A DNA stretch of 64,000 nucleotides from CAVSRC01 sp963750065 (GCA_963750065.1 CAVVPK010000024.1:1-64000); one strand, 5' to 3'. Numbered from the stretch's first letter, positions 8,326-16,880 are shown. Notes: generated from the sequence alone by a model not told the origin. Numbers and translations: made by a program.

Positions 8326-8433
8326 TCGCACGTAGCTCAACCGGACAGAGCCCCTGCTGGCTACCGAAATTCCGCCCTCGACAAGCGGGAAACTAAGGGC
8401 AGGGAGATGCGGGTTCAAGTCCCGCCGTGCGTG
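8326..8433 (+). tRNA. tRNA-like gene with a 41-nt anticodon loop (34-nt insertion)
   Basis: Every arm outside the anticodon loop is canonical. The acceptor strand CGCACG (8327-8332) pairs with CGTGCG (8426-8431), with T-T at the terminal position. T8 and A9 follow. The D arm is GCTC/GAGC with loop AACCGGACA. The anticodon stem CCTGC (8353-8357) pairs perfectly with GCAGG (8399-8403). The variable region is GAGAT, and the T arm is GCGGG-TTCAAGT-CCCGC. The box A-like and box B-like consensus segments are intact. Instead of seven bases, 41 separate the anticodon stem strands (8358-8398), and part of that insert can fold as CCGC/GCGG. No U33-anticodon arrangement is evident and CCA is not encoded. 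It may be a decoy or regulatory tRNA-like RNA, or a decayed tRNA. It overlaps the 3' end of the gene on the opposite strand. Confidence 0.6.
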
Positions 8434-8702
8434 TCTCCCTGGCGATCCGGCCCCAACCCCACTACCAACGACAACCTGAGCATCGTGTCCGCCGGATCGT
8501 CGCTGACAGCGGCAATCGCCGCAACATCTTCATCGGTGGCGTCATCAAGGTCGGCATAACCGAGACGCAGCAGTTCCAATGCCCGATGGGGAAGGCAGGA
8601 GAACGTCTGCCCCGGCTGAATCATCGTCGGCACGATGCCCTCGCTCCACCAACCATCGTTGAGCGAAACGCGCGCCCTCATGCTGATACGACCCCGGATC
8701 AT
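8415..8702 (-). CDS. Hypothetical phage-type protein (95 aa)
   Basis: Starts at an ATG overlapping the stop of the upstream terminase-like gene as ATGA (8699-8702), indicating coupled translation. The protein opens MIRGRISMRARVSLNDGWW and its middle is acidic (DLDDATDEDVAAIAAV), which looks like a real folded protein. Its last codons overlap the T arm of the opposite-strand tRNA-like gene, so the true stop could be upset by an indel. No family recognised; its place after a packaging-type gene suggests a structural or packaging accessory protein. Confidence 0.55.
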   Translation of the reverse strand: MIRGRISMRARVSLNDGWWSEGIVPTMIQPGQTFSCLPHRALELLRLGYADLDDATDEDVAAIAAVSDDPADTMLRLSLVVGLGPDRQGDTHGGT

Positions 8703-9229
8703 CCGCCCGCTCCCCGTCGTCCCGTTGCTAGCAGGTCGGTCACGTCTTCGGGCTGCATGGTTTTAAGTTGCGCCGCAACCACCTGCTCAAGGACGCCGCG
8801 AAGGCGGTCAGCATCAACGTGAAGCTCGCGGGCCATGATGGGCGCGACCCGTTCGGGCCATGCACGCCAAGCGGCCTGCGTGCGGTTCCAGAGTTCGGTG
8901 GCAGCGCGGATGGACCAGTCGCGGTCGATCAGTTGCGCCCGCCGTTCGAGCAGCTTTTCCTCGGCAAGCTCGCTGCGCAGGATTTCTGACCGTGTGCGAG
9001 CATCGGCGAGGCCGGTGTTGCTGGTCTGGTCGCCAGCGCGTCTTGAATAGGCCGGCGATGTGTTCTTCAACCAGTCGCGGTCGGCGCGGTTAGCATCAAT
9101 GTAGCCATCGGCCTCCCGGCGGATGCGTCCATCATCCAGCGCCCGCCGAACGTCGTGCGGATCGCATCGCCGGTGACGGGCATAGGCGGCAACGGTCATG
9201 TGGCCGGGTTCGCGAAGACGTTTTGCCAT
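8699..9229 (-). CDS. Terminase small subunit-like DNA packaging protein
   Basis: 176 residues. The first 65 contain an excisionase/Nu1-like helix-turn-helix pattern (TVAAYARHRRCDPHDVRRAL, then GRIRREADGYI), as in phage Nu1-type small terminases. A central Arg/Glu-rich helix (ARTRSEILRSELAEEKLLERR) and the segment around WSIRAATELWNRTQAAW resemble the oligomerisation region of this family. Small terminases recognise the packaging site and form a ring that loads the large subunit. No large terminase is nearby, which fits a satellite that redirects a helper phage's packaging motor. It is translationally coupled to the 95-residue gene downstream. Confidence 0.65.
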   Translation of the reverse strand: MAKRLREPGHMTVAAYARHRRCDPHDVRRALDDGRIRREADGYIDANRADRDWLKNTSPAYSRRAGDQTSNTGLADARTRSEILRSELAEEKLLERRAQLIDRDWSIRAATELWNRTQAAWRAWPERVAPIMARELHVDADRLRGVLEQVVAAQLKTMQPEDVTDLLATGRRGAGG

Positions 9230-9732
9230 GTGGCTTGTCCCGACTATTCAAGAGCCGTCCGGTCCAAGGACCACCGAACGGCCTGAACCCAGCGCTCGCC
9301 CACGGCACCAAGCCGGGCACAGGTTTGCGGCCACAAGGAAGGGGCCAGATTTTCGCCCCTAACGCTGGAGCTATGGCGCCCGTTCGCCGCCCCCGCCGCG
9401 TCTGGCCACCAGAAGAACCTGACAGGGGCGGCCCGCCTGATGGCGCCGTCGTTGGGCAATCCCTTTATGGTCGATTGCACGCCGTTCCAACTCTTTATCC
9501 ATCTCTGTCATTCGCTGATGCATGTGAGACGCCCATGATGGCCTCTCGGATGGAACCGGCTCGACAGCAGGAGTGAGGCCGACCTGTGCCGAGCCGGCCA
9601 CGGAGCAGGCTCACGCTGAAACGAGGACGATGGCCTCGCGGAGAGTTCGGGCGATGACAGACCCGCCAGCGTTCGCCTGGTCCAATCCGCAACCCGTGCC
9701 ATGGCTCCAAGACGGGTCGCATGAAACTGCTC
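9230..9732. other. Stretch of short broken frames inside the island, no firm gene
   Basis: About 500 bp with several overlapping short frames. On the minus strand, pieces such as MARVADWTRRTLAGL and MTEMDKELERRAIDHKGIAQ look protein-like but lie in different frames, as if one gene of about 100-150 codons had been split by an indel near 9,540. I cannot name a product. Confidence 0.35.
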
Positions 9733-10003
9733 TCAGCCCTTCGACCTCGGTGCTGCAGCGCGGGCGAGGGTAGCCAGCACGTCGCTCACACATCTGGCCA
9801 GAGTTGATGAAGGCGCTTGCCCGTTCGGGCTTGCCGCTGATCTCACACGCTGTGCGGATGTCTTGCTGACGCTGCTGCTCGGTTGCGCGAACGCGCGCCT
9901 CAACGTCGGCCTTGTCATCGCCGGCTGCTGTTGGCAGGGGCTTCTCAGGTGCCAGCTTGTCGCCATAGCGACGCTGAAGGGTTTCGTCCCAAGGGTTGCT
10001 CAT
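9733..10003 (-). pseudogene. Phage capsid-protease C-terminal-like small protein, frameshifted
   Basis: ATG at 10003 follows a strong AGGAAAGGA site. The first frame reads MSNPWDETLQRRYG and on to KPERASAFINSGQ. The reading then has to change frame at about 9795 to continue VSDVLATLARAAAPRSKG and stop at 9733. A missing TG in a TGTG run would explain it. The joined sequence, about 90 residues, resembles the short helical tail found after ClpP/S49-type prohead proteases, where each unit ends with a phrase like FI-x-x-G-x-x-V. In this island it is a free-standing gene. The function is inferred from this resemblance only. Confidence 0.4.
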
Positions 10004-10022
10004 GGTCGTGTCCTTTCCTGAT

Positions 10023-10534
10023 TCAGATGTCATCACGCGGACGCGGCCCGACGATGCCGAGCACAGCCCGCACGTCCGCTTCAGCGCGCCTATCGATTTC
10101 GACGCCGCTGGCTTCCGCCTCGCATGATGGCCGCCTCTTCAACGCGGTTAGCGAGCAGCAGCGCCTCGTGGATCTGGCTGCGCAGCGGCGGCCGATCCTT
10201 GCTGGCAATGGCGCCCTCTTGCTCAGCCGCTTCTTCCTCGATAATGCCGACGAGCTTCTTGGTCATCACATCGGCGAACATCCACGCCATCATTGCGGGC
10301 GTATTGATCAGTTGCACCGCGCGGTCGCCGACCAGCGCAAAGTCTGAGGGCCAACGAATTTCATCGGCACCGGCCAACAGCGCGTCGATCTCCGGTGCGC
10401 CCATCTCGGCCAGACCTTTGACGAGGGTGACGGCGCGCGACTTGATCTCACTCGCCGGAAAGGGTGCACCGTCGATGTCCGCCAGCTTCGCGGTCAAGTG
10501 TGTCGATTTCCTGACGCGCGGTGGCAATCGCGTC
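10023..10534 (-). pseudogene. Hypothetical phage protein, two frameshifts
   Basis: The coherent protein reads DAIATARQEIDT, then after one surplus base near 10,500 continues LTAKLADIDGAPFPASE and on through GADEIRWPSDFALVGDRAV to NRVEEAAIMR. After a missing base near 10,125 it ends EAEASGVEIDRRAEADVRA to a stop at 10023. The joined protein is about 165 residues. A clear start codon is not visible: the frame opens inside the stop region of the upstream gene. No family recognised; acidic and helical, it lies between small phage-like genes. Confidence 0.45.
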
Positions 10535-10931
10535 AGTCGCGCGTCACACCCTTGGCGCGCTTCGGCAGCGCTTCGGTGAACAGGTTGATCGAGCGCGGGT
10601 CGGTGCCGGTGATGTACGCCTGAATGCGGTTGACCAGCGTGCCGATGGGCTGCGACCGCTGCCACCGCGCGTCTCGGTTCGCACCGATGCGCTGAAGCTC
10701 GGCCTTCGCCTCCGCAATCTGACCCTCAAGGCGCGCAACCTCTTCATGGGTCTGGCGCGGGTTGCGCAGGTACATCGTCAGAGCGATTTCGCATTTGTTG
10801 AGATGAGTGCGAGCGTCTTCCATCTGGTCGGCGCCAAGTCGCGCCACCGCGTAACGGTCAGCGGCTTGATCACGCAATCGGATGAACTTCTCGCGCGGCC
10901 CCGGCGGCAACATCTTCGACAAGTCGGCCAT
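10533..10931 (-). CDS. Hypothetical island protein (132 aa), helical
   Basis: The start is set at ATG 10931 because AGAGGA lies about eight bases upstream; the longer open frame to 11021 reads as noise. The protein opens MADLSKMLPPGPREKFIRLR. Its middle is a predicted coiled coil (heptad-like HEEVARLEGQIAEAKAELQR). No known domain is visible. It overlaps or abuts the next frameshifted gene, so the two were probably coupled. Confidence 0.55.
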   Translation of the reverse strand: MADLSKMLPPGPREKFIRLRDQAADRYAVARLGADQMEDARTHLNKCEIALTMYLRNPRQTHEEVARLEGQIAEAKAELQRIGANRDARWQRSQPIGTLVNRIQAYITGTDPRSINLFTEALPKRAKGVTRD

Positions 10932-10998
10932 GTGATTGTCCTCTGCTCGAATTCCGAGCGGGACTATCGACCGCTTTCTTGGTGCGCCGCGAGCGGCA

Positions 10999-11415
10999 TC
11001 AGCGCACCATCGCTCCCCCATATCGCGAACGGGCGCGGCGGATGGTGTCGCGCGACACCGGTGTCACACGATGCGGGTAAAGGGTTGCCTGCGCCGCGAT
11101 GATCGTTTGCCGCAACGCCTCCTGCATGGGATCAGGGAGCGGCTTGGCCTTCCGCGACAACAACTCTGCAAGGCGCGGCTCGATGCCGGCCTGTGGTGTG
11201 AGCATCCGGCCAAGCTCAGCAATCGCTCGGTCGCGCCGCTCCTTCGCCGTCGCCTTGAACCAACCCGGCAGCCATGCCGCGAATTCCAGCCCGAACCTCT
11301 CCAGCGGCCGTCCGTCGCGAAGCGCCGCGCCGAAGGCGACCACATCCGGATCGCGCGACCGGCTGCACAGGTCGGCGATCTTGTGTTGGAGGACGATGGC
11401 GGGAGGGGTGTTCAT
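10999..11415 (-). CDS. Hypothetical island protein (138 aa)
   Basis: Opens MNTPPAIVLQHKIADLCSRS and ends with a basic tail (TIRRARSRYGGAMVR). The composition and steady Leu/Ala spacing suggest a helical soluble protein. It sits between the nested palindrome and the coiled-coil gene, all on the minus strand, and was probably transcribed with the replication gene upstream. Family not recognised. Confidence 0.55.
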   Translation of the reverse strand: MNTPPAIVLQHKIADLCSRSRDPDVVAFGAALRDGRPLERFGLEFAAWLPGWFKATAKERRDRAIAELGRMLTPQAGIEPRLAELLSRKAKPLPDPMQEALRQTIIAAQATLYPHRVTPVSRDTIRRARSRYGGAMVR

Positions 11416-11450
11416 AACCGTCCCGATCAGGCTGATGGGCCTGTGCCAGG

Positions 11451-11580
11451 CAACCGGGGCCGGGGCCGGTGGCTCACCGGAAATCGCCTATTCTTCGGGA
11501 ATAAATCCCTCTCAAAACCCTCGGAATTATTCCGTGCAAAGTCCCGGTTTCCGGTGAAGCAGTGGCCCCGGCCCCGGTTG
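11451..11580. repeat. Large nested palindrome (17 + 9 + 7 bp arms), candidate replication origin or regulatory RNA structure
   Basis: Three concentric perfect inverted repeats share one centre. The outer arms at 11451-11467 and 11564-11580 are 17 bp (CAACCGGGGCCGGGGCC and complement). The middle arms are CACCGGAAA at 11475-11483 and TTTCCGGTG at 11548-11556. The inner arms are GGAATAA at 11498-11504 and TTATTCC at 11527-11533. The stretch lies in an otherwise gene-free gap just downstream of the primase-helicase gene. Satellite and plasmid primase genes often sit next to their origin, so an origin is the leading guess; a long terminator is possible. Confidence 0.65.
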
Positions 11581-11694
11581 GAAATCCCGGAATTCTTTGT
11601 TTTTGTTCTCCCGGCAACAAGGCCGGTCGCGACGTGGCCAGCGGCAAAGGTCGCCGGGCCGGCGTCGCCCGTCGCGGCCAACCGGACCTTCCCC

Positions 11695-12704
11695 TCACAT
11701 CGGCAGCACATCGTCCGGCTCCATTTCGTAGGGCAGCAGTGTCTTTGATCCGGGGCGGCGTCGGCGCCCACGGCTTCTCAAGATCGGCGATGACCTTCCA
11801 CTCTTTGTCCTCGGTCACGTCGAAGTTGACGAAGGCGCGAAACCTCTTGCCGTTGGCTTTTGAACTTGCGGTCCACCATCGTCAGTCCGCCCTTCTTCAG
11901 CCAGCCTGCAATGGTCGCCAGACCCTCCAACCTCGGATCGTCCTTCTCCAAGCCGCGCTTCTTCGCCACCCACGCCAGCACGGCGCGGTCGGTGAGCACG
12001 ATCTTTTCGGGCTTCTTGGCCTCGCCCTTTTCGGCAACCAGCTGAGCCAGATCGAGCACAAGCCGTTGACCTTCCGACATGCTCTCTTCGATCAGGTCCA
12101 TCTTCGCCGTGGTCATCGGCGCGTCGGTACCGGGTGAGATATAGCCGTCGGGCTCTTCAGCGAACTCGGTCAGGTAGTGCAGGATGATCGACAGGCCATC
12201 GCCGCTCAGCCATTCGTTGAAGGCGACCCAGTAGGAGTGCGGCTTTTTCTTTTCCGTGATGCCCGGCACAAACCAGCGGCGATCCTCCCATGCCATATGC
12301 AAGGCACGTGTCGAGTTCGAAGCGGCCAGGAACGCCGCCCAATTATCAACCTCGTATTCCGGCTGAAACTTCTCATTCACCCGGATGGTGCGCTCGGTGA
12401 TGTAGGGCTTGATGGTGTTGTAGGCCTTCTTCGATTGCCCCGCGTAGATTTCATGGACCAGCACCAGCCGCTTGAACGCCAGCCACGAGTTGAAGCTGCT
12501 TTCGACCAGTTGCCGCTCATTGGGCACCGCGACATTGTTGCGGCCGACCAGCGGCAACAGGATTTTCTCCATGAGCGTGCTCTTGCCGACACCTTGCACT
12601 TCGGAGATCAGCAGCACGCCGTAGCCAAGCCGCACGGTCAGCTTGGCGACCAGCGTCGCCATCCAGCGCAACAACTCGTGGCGGTCGCGTTCAGCCGGCA
12701 CCAA
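11695..12704 (-). pseudogene. C-terminal helicase half of the primase-helicase (frameshifted)
   Basis: Carries the superfamily 3/DUF5906-type helicase: Walker A EVQGVGKSTL, a Walker B-like RLVLVHEIYAG, and later AFLAASNSTRALHM as motif C-like sensor. The frame ends in noise near 11,860. One base fewer in an A run (TTTT at 11858-11861 on the given strand) restores KANGKRFRAFVNFDVTEDKE. One base fewer in GGGG at 11752-11755 restores KTLLPYEMEPDDVLPM and a stop at 11695. The start is not real either: removing one base near 12,708 joins EFMDYLVPAERDRHELL to the upstream half. This is one gene cut by three one-base indels. Confidence 0.75.
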
Positions 12705-14043
12705 ATAGGTCCATGAACTCGATGAACGGCGCCGGATCGCCCGCCTTGGGAAGGATGCGCGTACCGACGAAGATGTTCAGTAGCCGCTTTCCGCTGGCGA
12801 CGACGATGCCAGGCGGCTGACTCGGATCGTAGGTGACTGAATCAACCTGACCACTGACATGCCGCGCGAGCAGCCGTGCCGTGTCATCGACATCGGAGAA
12901 CGGCCGCACCAGCACGTTGAACTCGTTTTCGTCATAGAGCCGCGACGGATTCAGCACCGAGGCGAACTGGCGCGGCTTGTTGATCGAATACCACTGGTCG
13001 AGGAACGCGCGGTGGATGACGTGGACTGGCCGCCCCTTGCCGCTCGGGTTCGGGATTTCCTTCGTCGCCCATGTTGCGGCGATGCGGCAGTCTTCAAACG
13101 AGGGGCCGCGATAGAAACGCTGGCCCTTGATCGTCTCGAACAACGTCTCGGGAAACGGGTCGGCCAGATCGAAGCCGTCCCCATCGGGATTGCCCAATTC
13201 CGATTTCTGAAAGCGACGGTCGAAGAAGATCGCGCTGAGTTCATGGCCCGGCAGATGGTAGCGGGCGATCTTGCCGATGGCTTCCTTGCCCACCCGGTCG
13301 TTGTCAGCGACGAAGATGAAGGTGCAGCCCTTGAGGCCTGCGACCGCCGACCAATCGACCCGTTCAGGGTGAAGCGCGCCACCGAGCCATCCCAGATGCG
13401 CGGCATGCTGAACGTCGCCGCCCCAAGGGTGCGTCTCCAGCGCTTCGCGCGCCTCCGGCGTCTTCGCCTCGGCCATCCAACGGCAATGCGCCGCCGCCCC
13501 GGCGCCTTCGTGGAAGATGATCGTGGTGAAGCCCTTCAGCTGCTCCAACCCCCAGAGCGGCAGCAGGTCCGGCTCCATAGGCCTCCAAACACCGTCATCC
13601 CAATGCGTCCAGGGCTGAAAATGACGCTGGCCGCTCTTGTCGTACCAGCGCCGCTGCACGAACAAGATGTTCTTGCCGTTCGGACTACGGCAGACATGCA
13701 GGCAGTGCTCAGGTGTGTTGCGGACGATTTCCGGGGCGCCGTCGAGGGTCATGATCGGCACGACAACCGGAAACTTGAGCGCCGGGTCCGCGAGCGCTTC
13801 TTCAATAGCCTTCGTCTCGGCTTCGGTCGGCGCGAAGTCGGGGTTGTTGCATTCGACCGAACCGCCGGCCGACCATCGGATGACGGCAATCTCGCGCCGG
13901 TAGCCGCCCTCGCCGGTGACCTCGATCCGCGCCTTCTTGAAATTCACAATCTGCGCGCCGATGCGCTCAAGGTAGAGCTTCAACGGTGCCGGCAGCAGCT
14001 TGTCAGCCGCCGGATCAGTGAATGTGTGCCGCCGCTTTGCCAT
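12691..14043 (-). CDS. N-terminal TOPRIM primase half of the island primase-helicase
   Basis: 450 residues reading MAKRRHTFTDPAADKLL at the start. The N-terminal part precedes a TOPRIM core: TTIIFHEGAGAAAHCRW supplies the glutamate strand and CTFIFVADNDRVGKEA the DxD strand, typical of phage and plasmid primases. The following 150 residues lead into the helicase half, which should continue in the same protein after a frameshift at about 12,708 (the visible ending DLFGAG is out of frame). The full polypeptide would be close to 780 residues, a size and layout like the primase-helicases of P4-like satellites and PICIs. It would start DNA replication of the excised element. Confidence 0.8.
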   Translation of the reverse strand: MAKRRHTFTDPAADKLLPAPLKLYLERIGAQIVNFKKARIEVTGEGGYRREIAVIRWSAGGSVECNNPDFAPTEAETKAIEEALADPALKFPVVVPIMTLDGAPEIVRNTPEHCLHVCRSPNGKNILFVQRRWYDKSGQRHFQPWTHWDDGVWRPMEPDLLPLWGLEQLKGFTTIIFHEGAGAAAHCRWMAEAKTPEAREALETHPWGGDVQHAAHLGWLGGALHPERVDWSAVAGLKGCTFIFVADNDRVGKEAIGKIARYHLPGHELSAIFFDRRFQKSELGNPDGDGFDLADPFPETLFETIKGQRFYRGPSFEDCRIAATWATKEIPNPSGKGRPVHVIHRAFLDQWYSINKPRQFASVLNPSRLYDENEFNVLVRPFSDVDDTARLLARHVSGQVDSVTYDPSQPPGIVVASGKRLLNIFVGTRILPKAGDPAPFIEFMDLFGAG

Positions 14044-14246
14044 GACCCCACGACCCTACGTCCACGCCTCGCCACAACGGCGGGGCTTGCCTAAGTCTGG
14101 CGACGGCGAGAGAATTAGCGGACTTCCAGACCGCCATTCCCACACCCCACCCCCGGCGTCGTTGCCAGACGTTCGGGGGTGGTTCGCGTTTGTCTTGATG
14201 GAGCGGGCGGGATCGCGGCGACGCGCGCTCGATAGCGAATGCTTCG

Positions 14247-14516
14247 CTACGGAACCTCATTCAACAGCGGCGGCAGGACGCGCCAAGGCCACCACTCCCA
14301 ATCGCGGTCGTGGACGGTGACGACGTGACACCAGCATTCCTCGCCCGTGCGTTGCCGGCGCGGGCAGCGGTCAGCGGTCGGATCGGCGATCCATAGACAG
14401 AGACGGCGGTGTGTCAGTTCTTTGTGGGCGCGAATTTCCGGATCGCCGCCGGTGTCCGGCGTGACCGGTGGCGAAGGCGACGGGATGCGTGCAGGCGAGC
14501 GAGGCATGACGATCAC
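14247..14516 (-). CDS. Small hypothetical protein (about 89 aa) between AlpA-like and primase genes
   Basis: Starts at GTG 14516, overlapping the AlpA-like stop as GTGA, or at ATG 14507. The protein is Pro/Arg-rich at first and then contains HRRLCLWIADPTADRCP and VHDRDWEWWPWRVLPPLL, with clustered Cys, His and Trp. Coupling to the regulator supports expression. The gap from 14044 to 14246 below it holds another short frame that may also be coding but is less convincing. Confidence 0.4.
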   Translation of the reverse strand: MIVMPRSPARIPSPSPPVTPDTGGDPEIRAHKELTHRRLCLWIADPTADRCPRRQRTGEECWCHVVTVHDRDWEWWPWRVLPPLLNEVP

Positions 14517-14830
14517 CGGCGACGGCGAGCGCCAGCTTGGCGACGAGGCTTGGCAGGCGCGGCGGGCGCCGGTTCGGTGTGCGCACTGGCCTTAGCGGCA
14601 GCTTCGTTAGCGGCCGTCGCCTGCTGCTTTGCCCGATGCTCAAGGATGGTGCGCCCGGCGTGGTACACCTTGCCGCTTCCCGGAAATGGTCTCACCCACG
14701 GTTCCAGATCACCGCGCGCAATATGTTCGTCGAGTTGCGTCTTGCCTACGCCATAGAGCCTGCGGCGAGCGATCTCGGCCCGCGAATAGAGGCGGTCAGG
14801 ATCGATGGGGGCAGGGGTTGTCTCGGCCAT
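14513..14830 (-). CDS. AlpA-like helix-turn-helix regulator / excisionase
   Basis: 105 residues. The core RLYSRAEIARRRLYGVGKTQ, followed by HIARGDLEPWVRPFPGSGK, has the pattern of AlpA/MerR-like DNA-binding proteins: a helix-turn-helix that selects the next element, then a short wing. The tail is Ala/Pro/Arg-rich. AlpA-type proteins in P4-like and PICI-like elements activate integrase or excision genes and the replication module. Here it lies between the integrase-side genes and the primase on the same strand, exactly the order found in those elements. Confidence 0.65.
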   Translation of the reverse strand: MAETTPAPIDPDRLYSRAEIARRRLYGVGKTQLDEHIARGDLEPWVRPFPGSGKVYHAGRTILEHRAKQQATAANEAAAKASAHTEPAPAAPAKPRRQAGARRRR

Positions 14831-14911
14831 CGCTGTCGCTCCGAAAGGGATTGCATCGGCTTGCGCCGGTTCGAAGCGGAGAGAACGCCTATAGGAGCGA
14901 TTTAACCGGAA

Positions 14912-15624
14912 CTATTTTGATCCCGGATTTTTCGTGGCCGCAGCCTTGGAACGGGACCGCGCAATTGCGAGGTTCCACTGAAGATCAATGGCTGACGCAT
15001 TCTCGGCGTCGGCCGGAGGCGCTAGCGCCGCTGATCCGCGCCGATGCGCTTTGAGTGCCCGCCGGCAGTATGGCCGTAAGTCTGCTCCCGCATCGCCGAA
15101 GAGGACAGCCGCAAGGTCGAACAAGCTGTTGCTGCCCTCAATGGTTCGAAGCGGCCATTGTCGATGCCATACCCACAGCAGCCTAAGCGCTTCTTCGGTG
15201 GCCCATTGCTGTTTGTTTGAGTTCTTTCTGGGCGGGCCAGATGTTCTCAAATCCTCGCTGATGGAATCAAGATGCTGGATCATGTCTTTGACGGCATTAG
15301 CATCGGCTTCCGTCAACCCGCCCCGTATGTTCTGCGTTGTGGCCGCAAGGCTCCGCAACGATGTCTGAAAACGATCAATGCGGTAGTTCCGGGTCTTTAT
15401 GGGCAGGTCGTACCAATTGTCTTTGTCGTGGCCGAACTGCGTCAGCACGTCGTCGACTTCGTCCTTCACCACCTGACGCAGATCGGGGCGGGGATCAATG
15501 ATGCGCACCGCCTTGCGGACTTGTTCGTCGCGTGTCAGCGGCAGACGAATTTTCGGGGGCGCGGCCGCGTCTGCTTCTCTTCTGGACTAACAGGTCGCAG
15601 CTTCTGCTTTTTCTTGACGGTCAT
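14912..15624 (-). pseudogene. Hypothetical island protein coupled to the integrase (frameshifted)
   Basis: The ATG at 15624 overlaps the integrase stop (ATGA at 15621-15624). The first frame reads MTVKKKQKLRPVSPEEKQT. After a missing base near 15,575 the protein continues PPKIRLPLTRDEQVRKAVR and then runs openly through IIDPRPDLRQVVKDEVDDV to a basic C-terminus at 14912. The joined length is about 237 residues. Charged and helical; family not recognised. An undisturbed 198-residue frame from 15508 covers most of it. Confidence 0.55.
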
Positions 15625-16880
15625 GACCGCTTCCCCTTCCTCCGCATCGGCACGACGCTGCCCCCGGTCGGCCGCGACAGGAAGTCGGCCCACGCATCCA
15701 TCATCACCTGCCGCCTCTGGAAAAGATCGCCCCGTGCATAAGCTTGCTCGGTCGCGTCACCGACAACGTGCGCAAGCGCCGCCTCGGCAAGTTCACGTGG
15801 ATACCCGGCCTCGGTTGCCCATGTACGAAAGCCGGAGCGCGCGGTGCCGTGAACCGTCATGCCGTGCCCTCGCAACTGCCGCAGAGCTTCGAGCATCGCC
15901 ATGTTGGACAGCCCCTTCTTGTACCGGCTGCCAATGAAGACATGCTCGTTTTCGGTTTCACGTGGCAACGAGCGGAGGATTTCGACGGCGCGATCAGAAA
16001 GCGGTACACGGTGCTCACGTCCCTGCTTGGTCCGGTTCGCAGGGATGGTCCACGTGCGGGTCTGATAGTCGATCTCAGCCCACGTTGCGTCGGTGACTTC
16101 GGCGGTGCGCGCCGCCGTCAGGATGCAGAACTCCAACGCCTTGGCAGAGACACTTTCGCGGTTCCGCAAGTCGGCAGCCAACGCCGGTATCTCAGCATAG
16201 GGCACCGCTCCGTGATGCCTCGGCAAGCGCACCCGCTTCTGCGAAGGCAGCAGGTGCTTCAAACGGCCGCGCCATTCGGCCGGGTTGTCGCCGTCGCGGA
16301 ACTGACGCGCCTTGGCGGCGTCCAAGATCGTGGCGATGCGGGTTCGTACTCGGTCGGCCGTCTCTGACTTGGTTGCCCAGATCGGTTCAAGGATCGTCAT
16401 CAGGTGGTCGGTGGTGATGGCGTCCACCCGAAGGTCACCGATGACGGGATAGGCATAGGTCTGTAACGATGACCGCCACTGTGCTGCCGAGCGGGCGGAG
16501 CGCCAGCCGGGTTCCTGTGCCGCAATCCATTCTTCAGTAAACGTCTTGAAGATCGGCACGTCCTTTCGAGCGCGGGTCGCGTTGCGGTGCTGGATCGGGT
16601 CGATGCCATCGAGCAGCAGCCGCCGGTACTCGAATGCCTTGTCGCGGGCTTCGGCCAGCGAGACCAGCGAGGCCGGCCCCAAGCCCATCTGGTAGGACTT
16701 GCGCTTGCCCGTCTCCGGGTTGACGCCGCGCATATAACAGAACAGCCAACTCTTGCTCGAACCGTTTGGGCCGACCTGCAAGACCAAATTGTCGCCGTCA
16801 CTGTAGCGGCCCTTCCTGGTCAACGCGGCGACCGTCCTCGCGCTCAGCTTGCCCATCGTCCGCCCTCGCTCAATCTCCAA
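15621..16880 (-). CDS. int: P4-type tyrosine recombinase / site-specific integrase
   Basis: 419 residues. The N-terminus (KLSARTVAALTRKGRYSDGD) is the arm-binding DUF4102-type domain. A SAM-like core-binding domain spans about 105-205, and the catalytic domain follows. Expected catalytic residues are all present: Arg258 in LTAARTAEV, Lys285 in ANRTKQG, the HGTARSGFRTW box (His344 and following Arg), His371 in AALAHVVG and the nucleophile Tyr381. The ATG at 16856 (MGKLSART) is an alternative start and is the more usual beginning. The gene stands 265 bp from the 3' end of tRNA-Ser(GGA), a classic target, so it should integrate and excise the 4-17 kb island. Confidence 0.93.
   Translation of the reverse strand: MEIERGRTMGKLSARTVAALTRKGRYSDGDNLVLQVGPNGSSKSWLFCYMRGVNPETGKRKSYQMGLGPASLVSLAEARDKAFEYRRLLLDGIDPIQHRNATRARKDVPIFKTFTEEWIAAQEPGWRSARSAAQWRSSLQTYAYPVIGDLRVDAITTDHLMTILEPIWATKSETADRVRTRIATILDAAKARQFRDGDNPAEWRGRLKHLLPSQKRVRLPRHHGAVPYAEIPALAADLRNRESVSAKALEFCILTAARTAEVTDATWAEIDYQTRTWTIPANRTKQGREHRVPLSDRAVEILRSLPRETENEHVFIGSRYKKGLSNMAMLEALRQLRGHGMTVHGTARSGFRTWATEAGYPRELAEAALAHVVGDATEQAYARGDLFQRRQVMMDAWADFLSRPTGGSVVPMRRKGKRS

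Noticed and set aside
12859..14094. 411-codon plus-strand frame across the primase gene
   Set aside because: Antisense to TOPRIM motifs and rich in Arg/Leu/Val/Asp without any recognisable motif.
14015..14260. 81-codon minus-strand frame overlapping the start of the primase
   Set aside because: It overlaps the primase start in another frame, is Arg/Trp/Gly-rich without clear fold, and has no ribosome site; possible but not supported enough to list.
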